Positions 51,384-61,000 of a stretch of DNA of 64,000 nt are shown here, piece after piece (within the stretch, counting starts at the first letter, position 1; each line of letters opens with the position of its first letter). Source of the stretch: Streptomyces hygroscopicus subsp. hygroscopicus. Its GTDB lineage: Bacteria; Actinomycetota; Actinomycetes; Streptomycetales; Streptomycetaceae. The notes under the pieces are model-generated. The model was not told where the DNA came from. It saw only the letters and a program-made list of their open reading frames with translations, and made no database searches. The stretch lies in assembly GCF_030269125.1 (NCBI RefSeq), contig NZ_BSSM01000004.1:1-64000 (forward strand), read 5' to 3'. The position numbers and the translations under genes were made by a program.

Positions 51384-52070
51384 ATGACCCGCTACGCCGA
51401 CATCCCCAAACCCATCCGCTCCGGCCTCGTCGTCCTGGACCCCGACCACGGCACCCCCCAGCGCGTCATCGTCCTCCAGTTCAACCCCGACACCCTGGAA
51501 CGCGGCATCGCGCCCCAGTCGGCCGGGGACGGCGGGGACGCCAGTGGTGGGGGGACCGGCAGCGGGGACCGGAACGAGGCACTGAGGCTCAAGGGGCCCG
51601 CGCAGGAGACGTGGAAGTTCACCGCCGAGATCGACTCGACCGATCAGCTGGAGATCGCCGCGCCGGACGGGATCCATCCGCAGCTCGCCGTGCTGGAGAT
51701 GCTGGTGCAGCCCACCACCGCGCAATTGCGCGCCGCGAGCAGGCTGACGCAGAAGGGCAGCATCGAGATCAGCCCGATCGAGATGCCACTGACGTTGTTC
51801 ACGTGGGGGAGCAAGCGGGTGATGCCCGTCAGGCTCACCGAACTGTCCGTCAACGAGTCCGCGTTCGACATCGACCTCAACCCGATCCGCGCCTCGCTGA
51901 GCATCGGGATGAAGATCCTGACGGTCAGCGATCTGCCGGCGGGACACCGGGGCGCGGACCTGTACATGGCGCACCTCGCGCAGAAGGAGCGGCTCGCGGC
52001 CGCCGCGCGGGGTGGCGGCCTCGGCGCGCTGGGCCTCGGCGGCACCGGCCTCGTGACCGGAAGGGGATGA
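51384..52070 (+). CDS. CIS-tube-domain baseplate protein (Pvc7/Afp7 N-terminal-like)
   Basis: The 228-residue protein carries RVIVLQFNPDTLERGIAPQ near residue 27 and WKFTAEIDSTDQLE, PQLAVLEMLVQPTT and TLFTWGSKRVMPVRLTELSV, typical of the CIS tube-like domain that joins tube to hub. In Photorhabdus and Serratia systems this domain is fused to LysM in one protein (Pvc7/Afp7); here the next gene provides the short partner. AGGAGAAGG precedes its ATG, 35 bases after the immunity gene. High G+C returns here, marking the right edge of the low-G+C cassette. Confidence 0.86.
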   Translation: MTRYADIPKPIRSGLVVLDPDHGTPQRVIVLQFNPDTLERGIAPQSAGDGGDASGGGTGSGDRNEALRLKGPAQETWKFTAEIDSTDQLEIAAPDGIHPQLAVLEMLVQPTTAQLRAASRLTQKGSIEISPIEMPLTLFTWGSKRVMPVRLTELSVNESAFDIDLNPIRASLSIGMKILTVSDLPAGHRGADLYMAHLAQKERLAAAARGGGLGALGLGGTGLVTGRG

Positions 52071-52077
52071 GGAGGAG

Positions 52078-52440
52078 ATGGCGGAGATCGAGCCGTACGA
52101 GAGTGCCCTGGACTCGATACCGGGCGCCCACCCCTACCCGCGCACCAGCCGGTACCACGACGCCGAGATCGGCGTTCACAAGCAGGCCGACGGCACCGAA
52201 GTCAGGTACACCAAGCGCCGGTTGCTGCCCCCTCTGGACGACGAGACCGAGCCGCACGTCGTCGGCGCCGGTGAGCGCCCCGACCTGCTCGGGCAGCGCT
52301 TCCTCGGCGACCCCGGCCAGTGGTGGCGGATCGCCGACGCCAACCCCGTGCTGGACCCGCGGGAGTTGACGGACGAGGCGGGACGCGTCATCGGCATCCC
52401 GCTCGCCGGCGGGTTCCCACGGGGGGAGCGGCGTGTCTGA
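52078..52440 (+). CDS. Small baseplate protein, LysM/tail-protein-X-like
   Basis: The 120-residue protein ends with DLLGQRFLGDPGQWWRIADANPVLDPRELTDEAGRVIGIPL in sequence order (positions 52282-52409), a pattern seen in LysM-like tail X proteins that stabilise the hub. The Trp-Trp pair and the closing GIPL are typical. It is probably the separate C-terminal half of a Pvc7-type protein. It starts 7 bases after the preceding gene and overlaps the hub gene by 8 bases. Confidence 0.78.
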   Translation: MAEIEPYESALDSIPGAHPYPRTSRYHDAEIGVHKQADGTEVRYTKRRLLPPLDDETEPHVVGAGERPDLLGQRFLGDPGQWWRIADANPVLDPRELTDEAGRVIGIPLAGGFPRGERRV

Positions 52441-53572
52441 ACAGCCCGTGGGGCAGGGCCCCGTCCACATCCAGCTCCTCATGGGAGCGAAGCTGGCGCG
52501 CCCGGTCCCCCTGGAGGTGGCCGAGGCGCTGCTGTCCGCGCAGATCACGGCCACCGCCGGGGAGCGCAGCGGGTTCCAGTTCGCCTTCGACCTGACGAAG
52601 AACGGGCTGCTCAACCAACGGCTCCTGCCCGACGGCTACTTCGACCCCAAGACCCGCGTCATCCTCACCGTCAGCGTCCGCGGCACCCCCGAGGTGCTCT
52701 TCGACGGCCTGATCGTGCGCCAGGAGGTCGGCGCCAGCAACATCCCCGGACACTCCACCCTCACCGTCACCGGCGAGGACCTGACCCTCCTGATGGACCT
52801 GGAGGAGCGCACCGCGCGCTACCCCAACCTGCCGCCGTCCGAACGGGTGCTGGCCGTCCTGCGCCGCTACTCGGACTACGGCGTCCGCCCGGACGTCTAC
52901 CGGGAGAAGATCGCCCAGCCCCCGCACCAGGACCTCCGCGTCCACTACCAGACCGGCACCGACCTCCAGTACGTCACCGAACTCGCCCGCGCCAACGGCT
53001 ACACCTTCTATCTGGAGCCCGGCCCCACCCCCGGCCGGTCCGCGGCACGTTGGGGCCCCGAGGTGCGGCTCGGCCTGCGCCAGCACGCCCTCAACGTCAA
53101 CATGGACGCCCAGTCCACCGTCGACCAGCTGACCTTCGCCTACGACGGCACCGCCCGCGAGGAGCCCCAGGCGCGCTGGCAGGACCCCGGCACCCGCCAG
53201 TCCACCCTCCTGCCCCAGCCGCCGATCAGCCCCCTGCGCCCGCCGCTCGGCCGCCGGGCCAGCCCCGCGCTCAAACGCAGGACCCTCTCCGGCACCGCCA
53301 AACAGCAGCGCGAGCAGGCCGAGGCCGAACTCCTCGCCCGCGCCGCCGTCTCCGCCGACGTCATCTCCGGTTCCGGCTCGCTCGACGTCAACCGGCACGG
53401 CTACCTCCTCCAGCCGCGACGGCTCGTCGGCGTCCGCGGCGCCGGACGGGCGTACGACGGCGACTACTACGTCAAGTCCGTCACCCACAACCTCCGTCCG
53501 GGCTCCTTCCAGCAGAACTTCACCCTCTCCCGGGAGGGCCTGGAAGCGCGCGGCGACACCGTCCGGCCGTGA
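52433..53572 (+). CDS. Baseplate hub protein (gpD/gp27-like)
   Basis: This 379-residue protein has the late-control-D hub fold: PGHSTLTVTGEDLTLLMDLEE near residue 104, LPPSERVLAVLRRYSDYG near residue 137, QDLRVHYQTGTDLQYVTELARANGYTFYLEPG near residue 166, and the closing DGDYYVKSVTHNLRPGSFQQNFTLSREG. It makes the ring that holds the spike. A Pro-rich linker (about 250-285) interrupts the domain. Start is GTG inside the previous gene's last codons. In Photorhabdus-type systems hub and spike are one chain (Pvc8); here they are two genes. Confidence 0.88.
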   Translation: MSEQPVGQGPVHIQLLMGAKLARPVPLEVAEALLSAQITATAGERSGFQFAFDLTKNGLLNQRLLPDGYFDPKTRVILTVSVRGTPEVLFDGLIVRQEVGASNIPGHSTLTVTGEDLTLLMDLEERTARYPNLPPSERVLAVLRRYSDYGVRPDVYREKIAQPPHQDLRVHYQTGTDLQYVTELARANGYTFYLEPGPTPGRSAARWGPEVRLGLRQHALNVNMDAQSTVDQLTFAYDGTAREEPQARWQDPGTRQSTLLPQPPISPLRPPLGRRASPALKRRTLSGTAKQQREQAEAELLARAAVSADVISGSGSLDVNRHGYLLQPRRLVGVRGAGRAYDGDYYVKSVTHNLRPGSFQQNFTLSREGLEARGDTVRP

Positions 53573-53608
53573 GACACCCGACCCACCGACCAGGAGAGCA
53601 CCCCGACC

Positions 53609-54145
53609 ATGGCGGCACCCAGCAATCGCTACCTCGGCAAGTTCCGCGGCCGGGTGGTCAGCAACGACGACCCGTTGCGCCTCGGCCGGATCACGGCCGA
53701 GGTCCCGGACGTCCTCGGCGACGAGCCGTCCACCTGGGCGCTGCCCTGCCTGCCGTTCACCGGCCCGCAGGCCGGCCAGTTCGTGGTGCCGCCGCCCGGC
53801 GCCGGCGTATGGGTGGAGTTCGAGCAGGGGGACCCCAGCTTCCCGGTCTGGACCGGGTGCTGGTACGGCGAGGCGAGCGAACTGCCGCCCGACGCGCGCC
53901 GCGAGCTCCAGGCGAACGCGCCGAGCAAACCCGTCGTCGTACAGACCCAGGGAGCCCACAAGCTCGTCCTCAATGACACCGCGGGCGCCGAACAGGGCGT
54001 CCTCCTGCAGGCCCAGGGCGGCGCCTACATCCGCATCACCAAGGAAGCCGTGGTCATCGCCACCGGCGCGGGCGCCGAGATCACCCTGCGCGGCGGCGAA
54101 GTCACCATCAACGAGGGTCAGCTGACCGTCCACTCCAAGCGATAG
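53609..54145 (+). CDS. Spike protein (gpV/gp5-like OB-fold and beta-helix)
   Basis: The 178-residue protein starts with an OB-fold, YLGKFRGRVVSNDDPLRLGRI, and the PPPGAGVWVEFEQGDPSFPVWTGCWYGE segment that marks phage baseplate V / VgrG spikes. It ends in a short beta-helix of Gly-rich strands (about 118-175). As a trimer it would form the membrane-piercing needle. The ATG follows AGGAGAG, 36 bases after the hub gene. No fused effector domain is seen. Confidence 0.9.
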   Translation: MAAPSNRYLGKFRGRVVSNDDPLRLGRITAEVPDVLGDEPSTWALPCLPFTGPQAGQFVVPPPGAGVWVEFEQGDPSFPVWTGCWYGEASELPPDARRELQANAPSKPVVVQTQGAHKLVLNDTAGAEQGVLLQAQGGAYIRITKEAVVIATGAGAEITLRGGEVTINEGQLTVHSKR

Positions 54146-54163
54146 ACAAACGGGGGAGAGAAG

Positions 54164-54499
54164 TTGTCCGGGAGTCTGCTCCACGCGGGCACCGTGATCG
54201 GCTGCCCGCACGGCGGCCGCGCCGCGCCCGCCACCACACCCTCCGGCGGCGCGCACGTCGGCGGCGCCGCCGTGGCCACGGCCGCCCACACCTACGTCGT
54301 CACCGGCTGCCCGCACACCGTCGACGGTGTGCCCTCGCCGTGCGCGTCCGTGCGCTGGACCGCCACCACCACCGGCGTCACGGCGAACGGCGCGCCCGTG
54401 CTGCTCGACACCTGTGCCGCCCAGTGCTTCAGCGCGGCCCTCGTCCCCCAGGGACCACCCGTCGTCCAGGCCGCGCAGCGAAAGGTCACCGTCCGATGA
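54164..54499 (+). CDS. PAAR-like tip protein
   Basis: The 111-residue protein begins at a TTG after GGGGGAGAG. HAGTVIGCPHGGRA near residue 6 and VVTGCPHTVDGVPSPCASVRW near residue 44 put Cys and His residues where PAAR-like cones bind zinc. It is a conical tip that sharpens the spike encoded just before. The next gene overlaps its stop as ATGA. The rare TTG start may keep this single-copy tip at low level. Confidence 0.8.
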   Translation: MSGSLLHAGTVIGCPHGGRAAPATTPSGGAHVGGAAVATAAHTYVVTGCPHTVDGVPSPCASVRWTATTTGVTANGAPVLLDTCAAQCFSAALVPQGPPVVQAAQRKVTVR

Positions 54500-54888
54500 G
54501 GCCGCTGAGTCAACAAGCCCGCCCCCGCAGCGACATCGCGTTCCCGTTCCACGCCGACCGCCGCGGCCGCACCGCGCACGCCCGCCCCGCCGAGCACGTC
54601 CACGACCTCGTCGAACAACTGCTGTTCACCAGCCCCGGCGAGCGCGTGATGCGCCCCGACTTCGGCTGCGGACTGCTCGACCTGGTCTTCGCGCCGGCCG
54701 GCCCCGAACTGATCAGCACCCTCGAACTCTCCGTGCAGGCCGCGCTGCAGCGCTGGCTGGGCGACCTGATCGAGGTGGTCTCCCTCGACATCGACGGCGG
54801 CGGCGACACGGTACGCGTCCGGTTGTCGTACGTCGTCCGCGCCACCGGCGCCGTCCAGGAGGACCTGTTCGAGGGGAGGGCGGCATGA
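54496..54888 (+). CDS. Baseplate wedge protein, gp25-like
   Basis: The 130-residue protein has the gp25 family signature: DIAFPFHADRRGRTAHA near residue 13, HDLVEQLLFTSPGERVMRPDFGCGLLDLVF near residue 36, and the closing strand VRVRLSYVVRATG. It joins baseplate to sheath and triggers contraction. It overlaps both neighbours by four bases, which ties its translation to the PAAR-like and the J-like genes. Confidence 0.93.
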   Translation: MRPLSQQARPRSDIAFPFHADRRGRTAHARPAEHVHDLVEQLLFTSPGERVMRPDFGCGLLDLVFAPAGPELISTLELSVQAALQRWLGDLIEVVSLDIDGGGDTVRVRLSYVVRATGAVQEDLFEGRAA

Positions 54889-57800
54889 GGGCGGCAGCCA
54901 CCCGGCGGGCCAGGGTACGCGCGGCCCGGCTCAACGGGGTCGACGCCGTCGAGGTCAGTGACGACGGGCTGCTGCTCACCGTCACCTTCCTCGGCAAGGC
55001 CCCGGCCTCCCTCGGCCCCGAGAACGTCCGCATCGACGGCGGTCGGCGCGTCACCGGCATCACCGCCGTCGACGTAAGCGTCGAACGCGAGGAGGACCCG
55101 GAGCTGGACGACCGGCTCCACGTCACCCTCGACCGGGCCGGCGACACCTCCCGCTACCGGCTGTCCCTGGTGGAGGCCGACCCCTACGGCAGGCCGGGCG
55201 ATGCGCCCTACCACGGCTTCGACCAGCGGTACTTCAGCGCGGAGTTCGCCTTTCGGCCCGACTGCCCGACCCCCTTCGACTGCGCGGACGAGCCGGCGGA
55301 CACCGAGCCCTTCCCGTCCGCGCCCGTCATCGACTACACGGCCCGCGACTACGACACCATCCGGGGGCTCCTCCTCGACCGGCTCGCGCTGACCACACCC
55401 GACTGGGCCGAGCGCAACCCCGCCGACCTCGGCACGACGCTGGTGGAACTCCTCGCGTACACCGGCGACCAGATCGGCTACCAGCAGGACGCGGTCGCCA
55501 CCGAGGCCTACCTCGACACCGCCCGGCGCCGGGTCTCCGTACGCCGGCACGTCCGGCTCATCGACTACGCGATGCACGACGGCTGCAACGCCCGCACCTA
55601 TGTGACCGTCCAGACCGCCGCCGACCGCACGCTGGCGCCGGGCACCTACCGCTTCGCCTCGGTCGACGTGCGCCGCCTCGACCCGCACGACCGCCCCGAA
55701 CCCGGCACGGTCATCGACGAAGACGTCCTCGGCGACCTGGACGAGCGCGGCTCCGTGGAGGTCTTCGAACCCGTCGTCACCGCCGAACCCCTCGAACTGC
55801 GCGCCGCGCACAACGCGATCCGGCTGTGGACCTGGGACGGCGACGTGTGCGTGTTGCCCGCGGGGGCCACCGCCGCCACCCTGCGCGACGAATGGACCGA
55901 CCCGGAGACCCGCCGGGAACGCAGGCTCGGCCTGAAGCCGGGTGACGTGCTGATCCTGGAGGAGGTCAAGGGCCCGCGCACCGGCACCCCCGGCGACGCC
56001 GACCCGGCCCACCGGCAGGCCGTCCGCCTCACCTCCGTCACCCCCGGCCTCGACCGCATCGAGGACCAGCCCGTCCTTGAGGTCACCTGGGCCGCCGCGG
56101 ACGCCCTGCGCTTCCCGTTCTGCCTGAGCACCCGGGGCGGTCGCGACTGCCTGCCCGTCGAGGACGTCACCCTCGCCCGCGGCAACACCGTCCTCGTCGA
56201 CCACGGCCGCTCCGGTACGACGCAGACGGTCACCGTGCCACCGGTCCCGGCCGTCGTCGCGCCCTGCGGTCCGCCCGGCTTCGGGTGCGACGACCGCACG
56301 GCGGGCAACGCCCCGGCGCTGCTCGTCACCTCGCTGACGGACCGGGTGGAAAGCGGCCGCGTCCTCGCCCCCGAGGACGTCCGCGAGCTGTTCCAGGTCG
56401 TGGGGGAGCGGGCCGTCCGGCGCGCGGGGATCGGTCTGGAACGGGCCGGGCGACGGCACGGGCGAAGCGAGACGGCGGTCCCCCCGGCCGGAGGCGGTGG
56501 GAAAGTGGTACCCGCGGCGGCGTACGCGCAGGCCGCGGCCCTGCGGACACTGCTCGCCCAGAGCCTCTACCCGGGCATCCGGCCCCGCTTCCGCCCCGTC
56601 CTCGGCCGTGCCCCGGTCACCCAGGCCGTACCCTTCCCGGATCCGGCGACGGTCGCCGCGGGACAGGCCGAGCGGATCGCCGCCATCCCGGGCCGGCTCC
56701 GGCAGCGCCTGGTCGACCTGTGGCGCGGCGCCCGTGACCGCGACGGACTCGGCGAGGACGAGGTCGCCGAACTCGCCGTCGTCTTCGGCCTGAAGCCGCT
56801 CGAACGGCTGGAACTGCGCCGCCATCCCGTCCGCGCCCTGCGTGAACTGCTGCACCGGAGCGACGAGTTGCTCGACGCCAAGCTGCGGCGCATCGCCGTC
56901 CTCACCGCGCGGGCCCGCGCCGGCACCGTCCTCGACCCCCACATCGCCTGGGAGATCGCGCACAGCTGGGGCCCGGCGTACGCGGCCGGCCTCCACCCCG
57001 AGGAGCCGGTCCTGCGCGGACCGGCGAGCGCCGCGCTCGCCCAGGACCCGCGCCGCGCCCTGCCCGCCGTACGCCTGGCCGACGGGGACGCGGTGTGGGA
57101 ACCGCGCCGCGACCTGCTCGACAGCGAGCCCCGTGACCGGCACTTCGTCGGAGAACAGGAGGACGACGGGCGGCTCGCCCTGCGCTTCGGCGACGGGCGG
57201 GGCGGTGCCGAACCGGCGCCCGGGGCACGCCTGACGGCACGCTACCGGCTCGGCGGCGGCAGCGCGGGCAACGTCGGCGCGGAGGCGATCAACCACCTCG
57301 TCGTGGCGGCGGGCGAGCCCGGCGAGCCGGTACCGGCCGCCACGGTCCGCAACCCGCTCCCGGCCACCGGCGGCACCGAACCCGAACCCCTGGAACAGGT
57401 ACGCCAGTCGGCGCCCCTGGACCTGCGCCGCACCCGGCTGCGCGCCGTCACCGCCGCCGACTACGCGGCGCTCGCCTCCGCCCTGCCCGGTGTCCAGCGG
57501 GCCGCCGCCGACATCCGCTGGACCGGCAGCACCCAGGAGGCCCACGTCGCGATCGACGCGTACGGCGGCGAGGCACCGTCGCGGCCCCTGCTGGATTCGG
57601 TGACGCAGGCCCTGGAGGCGTACCGGCGCATCGGCCACGACCTGGTGGTCGGCCCCGCCCGGCTCGTGCCGCTCGACATCGCGCTGCGCGTCTGCGCGCT
57701 GCCCGGCCATCAGCACGGACAGATCCTCGCCGACCTGTACCGCGTCCTCGGCAGCGGCCGGCTGCCCGGCGGACGCCTCGGCTTCTTCCACCCCGACGCG

Positions 57801-58031
57801 CTGACCTTCGGCGAGCCCGTGCGGCTCAGCCGCCTGGTCGCCGTCGCCGCGGCCGTCCCGGGTGTGGAGGCCGTCGAGGTCACCCGACTGCGAAGGCTGT
57901 TCGAACCGGACCGCGGAGAGAAGGAGGACGGCGTGCTGCGCCTCGGCCCGCTGGAGATCGCCACCTGCGACAACGACCCCGACCGGCCCGAGCAGGGACG
58001 GCTGGCGATCACCCTGGGAGGCGACCGATGA
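54885..58031 (+). CDS. Baseplate J-like protein 1 (Pvc11-like)
   Basis: This 1048-residue baseplate wedge protein has the marker PVIDYTARDYDTIRGLLLDRL near residue 147 and NPADLGTTLVELLAYTGDQIGYQQDAVATEAYL near residue 178, typical of putative baseplate assembly proteins. A long middle part, then QEDDGRLALRFGDGRGGAEPAPGARLTARYRLGGGSAGNVGA near residue 765 and YAALASALPGVQRAAADIRWTG near residue 862 (J-like core) follow. It overlaps the gp25-like gene and the next J-like gene by 4 bases each. Confidence 0.88.
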   Translation: MRAAATRRARVRAARLNGVDAVEVSDDGLLLTVTFLGKAPASLGPENVRIDGGRRVTGITAVDVSVEREEDPELDDRLHVTLDRAGDTSRYRLSLVEADPYGRPGDAPYHGFDQRYFSAEFAFRPDCPTPFDCADEPADTEPFPSAPVIDYTARDYDTIRGLLLDRLALTTPDWAERNPADLGTTLVELLAYTGDQIGYQQDAVATEAYLDTARRRVSVRRHVRLIDYAMHDGCNARTYVTVQTAADRTLAPGTYRFASVDVRRLDPHDRPEPGTVIDEDVLGDLDERGSVEVFEPVVTAEPLELRAAHNAIRLWTWDGDVCVLPAGATAATLRDEWTDPETRRERRLGLKPGDVLILEEVKGPRTGTPGDADPAHRQAVRLTSVTPGLDRIEDQPVLEVTWAAADALRFPFCLSTRGGRDCLPVEDVTLARGNTVLVDHGRSGTTQTVTVPPVPAVVAPCGPPGFGCDDRTAGNAPALLVTSLTDRVESGRVLAPEDVRELFQVVGERAVRRAGIGLERAGRRHGRSETAVPPAGGGGKVVPAAAYAQAAALRTLLAQSLYPGIRPRFRPVLGRAPVTQAVPFPDPATVAAGQAERIAAIPGRLRQRLVDLWRGARDRDGLGEDEVAELAVVFGLKPLERLELRRHPVRALRELLHRSDELLDAKLRRIAVLTARARAGTVLDPHIAWEIAHSWGPAYAAGLHPEEPVLRGPASAALAQDPRRALPAVRLADGDAVWEPRRDLLDSEPRDRHFVGEQEDDGRLALRFGDGRGGAEPAPGARLTARYRLGGGSAGNVGAEAINHLVVAAGEPGEPVPAATVRNPLPATGGTEPEPLEQVRQSAPLDLRRTRLRAVTAADYAALASALPGVQRAAADIRWTGSTQEAHVAIDAYGGEAPSRPLLDSVTQALEAYRRIGHDLVVGPARLVPLDIALRVCALPGHQHGQILADLYRVLGSGRLPGGRLGFFHPDALTFGEPVRLSRLVAVAAAVPGVEAVEVTRLRRLFEPDRGEKEDGVLRLGPLEIATCDNDPDRPEQGRLAITLGGDR

Positions 58032-61000
58032 CCCAGGCATGCTCCTGCGGCGGCGCGTGCGGCGGCCACGACGAGCGCCTCGCGCCCGCTCCGCTCCACA
58101 ACCCGCCCGGCCGCACCGCCCTCGACTACCGCGTCGGCGACCACGGTTCCTTCCTCGCCGCCCTCCTCGACCGGCTCGCCTCGCCCGCGTACCCGGCTCT
58201 CGCCGGGCTCACCGTGCGCACCCCGGACGACCCGGCCGTCGGGCTGCTGGACGCCACCGCCGTCCTCGGCGACCTGCTCACCTTCCACTCCGAGCGGATC
58301 GCCGACGAGGCGTACCTCCGCACCGCCAACGAACACCGCTCGCTGGTCCTGCTCGGCCGCCTCGTCGGACACCGGCCGCGGCCCGGAGTGGCCGCCGGCA
58401 CCCATCTGGCGTACACCCTCGAACGCGACCCGCGCGCCGAGACCCTCCCCGTGACGATCCCGCGCGGCGCCCGCAGCCACAGCGTGCCCGCCTCCGCCGA
58501 CGAGCAGTCGCTCACCTTCGAGACGTCGGCGGACCTCACCGCCCGCTGGGACTGGAACGAGCTGACGGTGCGCCGCCGCCGTCCCTCCCTCATCACCCCG
58601 GACGACCTCGACCACCGCTCCGAACTGTTCGTGGAGGGCACGGCGAACTCGCTGCGCACCGGCGACCGGCTCCTCTTCGTCTTCGGCGAACGGGCGGGAG
58701 GCGAACGGAAGCTGCTGCCGATCGCGGGCGTCCGCGTCGACCGCGAGGAAGAGGTCACGGCGCTCACCCTGCCCAGGTCCGCCCCGCCCACGCTCAAGGA
58801 ACTGGTGGACGAGGTACGGCGCTGGATCGCCGAGCCGGCCACGCCCGGCGATCCCGGCGACGAGCCGCCGACTCCCGAGGTGCCCGACCCGCGCCCGGTC
58901 AGCCGCCTGATCGAGGACTTCGACGACCAGGTCCTCACCCCGCTGCGCACGGACCTCGACGGCATCGGCACCCCGGAGGGTCTCGCGTCCCGCCTCGCCT
59001 ACCCGGTCGCCCGACTGCGCGAGGCGGAGGTGCTGGCGGAGCCGTACGAGGAGGTGTCCGCGTGGTTCGAGCGGCTGGAGGCGGTCCTCGCGGAGCTGGC
59101 CCGGCGGGCGCTGGAGCTGGCTCCCGCCCAACCGGCCGCTCCCGCGGGCGGCCGTGCCGCCGAGGGGGGCGCGGGCGGGCGCGGCGCCACCCCGCGGGCG
59201 CGCGTGAGCGACCCCACCCCCGCCCGGCCGCAGGAGGGCACACCTGATCTCCCCGACCCACGCCGAGCCGCTCTCCAGGCCCTGAGCACTGTCCTGCCCG
59301 CCCTGCGAACCACCGCCCCCAGCCCCCGCACGGGGACCGGCGGCCACCGCCCCGGCTCCGACACCGGCCGCCTCCTCGCCGCCCTCGACCCCGGCCTCGG
59401 CAGCCTCTACCCGGCCTGGCGCGCCGCCGCCGGCCCCGGCAGCGGCCAGTTGCTGCGCGCGCTCCTCGCGATGCGCGTCACCGCGGCCCCCTTCGGCGCG
59501 GGCGCCCCGCTCAAACCGGTCCAGGACGCCCGCGGCCGCGTCATCCGCACCACCGACTGGCCCCTGACCGGCGCGGCGCTGGCGACCATGCGCGTCGTGT
59601 ACGACCCGGCGGGCAAGGTGCCGGTGCGCGCCGAGTTCCAGTACGCCGAGGGCAGCAGCTCCGACCAGCGCGCCGAGAACCTGCCCACCACCCAGCAGGT
59701 CACCTTCACCCTCGGCCCCGGCCAGGTCGACCTGTCGACGCGGGCCGCCCGGGAGCACGAGCTGAGCTGGCTGACCCGCCGCCCGGCCGCCGCGGAGGAA
59801 CCCGGCGTCACCGTCCGCCTCCACCCCGGCCTGCCCGATCGCGGCCTGTTCGTCTCCCGTCCCGAGGACGACGGCACCGTGCACGTCGCGCTGACCAACG
59901 GCACCGCCGAGCAGTTCTCCCTGAAGCCCGGCGGCAGCAGGCAGTTCACCCACGGCGACTACCAGGTGGGCGTCACCTACACGGTGGGCAGCACCGAGCC
60001 GAACGTGGAGATCGTCATCGCGAGCAAGCCCGCGCCCCTCAACCGCCGCATCCTGCAACTGGACAGCGTCCAGGACGGCATCACCGTCGGCGGCTGGGTG
60101 GTGATCGAGCGCCCCGCCAAGGGCACCGGCGTGCCCGGCGACGCCGAACTCGCCTTCGTCACGACCCAGGTGGTGGCGGCCCGCACGGCGGCCTACTCCA
60201 ACTACGGCATCACCGGTCGCGGCACCGAACTCACCCTCGCGGACCCGTGGCTGGACGAGTTCGACGTGCTGCTCTCGCACATCCGGGACACCACCGTGCA
60301 CGCGGCGGGCGAGGAACTGCGCCCGGCCGACGAGCCGCTCGGCGAGGACGTGCACGGCGACGAGATCGAACTCGCCCAGCTCTACGACGGGTTGCGGCCG
60401 GGCCGGGCCCTCATCGTGAGCGGCGAACGCACCGATGTGCCCGGCGCCGCCGGGGTCACCGCCAGCGAGGTGGTCGTCGTCGCGGCCGCCGACCCGGCCG
60501 TCGATCCCCGGCTCCCCGGCGACCATGTGCACACCCGCCTCACCCTCACGAGCAACCTCGTCCACCGCTACCGCCGGGCGAGCGTCCGCGTCCTCGGCAA
60601 CGTCGTCGCGGCCACCCACGGCGAGAGCCGCGAGGAGGCCATCGGCAGCGGCGACTCCGGCCGCGTCAACCAGACCTTCGCCCTGTGGCAGTCCCCGCTG
60701 ACCTGGCTCGCCGCCGACAACCCCCTCGGCGCGACACCGGTGCTGGAGATCCGGGTGGACGGCGTGCTCTGGCACGAGGCCGACAGTCTCGCCGGGCGCG
60801 GCCCGACCGAGCGGGTGTACATCACCGGCACCGCCTCCGACGGCCGTACCACCGTGACCTTCGGCGACGGCGTCCACGGCGCCCGGCTGCCCAGCGGCCA
60901 CGAGAACGTCCGCGCCCGCTACCGCTTCGGCACCGGCAAGGCCGCCAACGTCTCCGCCGAGCGGATCACCCAGCCGCTCACCCGCCCCCTCGGCGTCACC

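Noticed and set aside
37001..54499. Type VI secretion system
   Set aside because: No TssJ/L/M membrane complex, ClpV or TssB/C-type split sheath; a DUF4157 protein, Pvc16-like cap and Pvc15-like ATPase point to an extracellular-type injection system.
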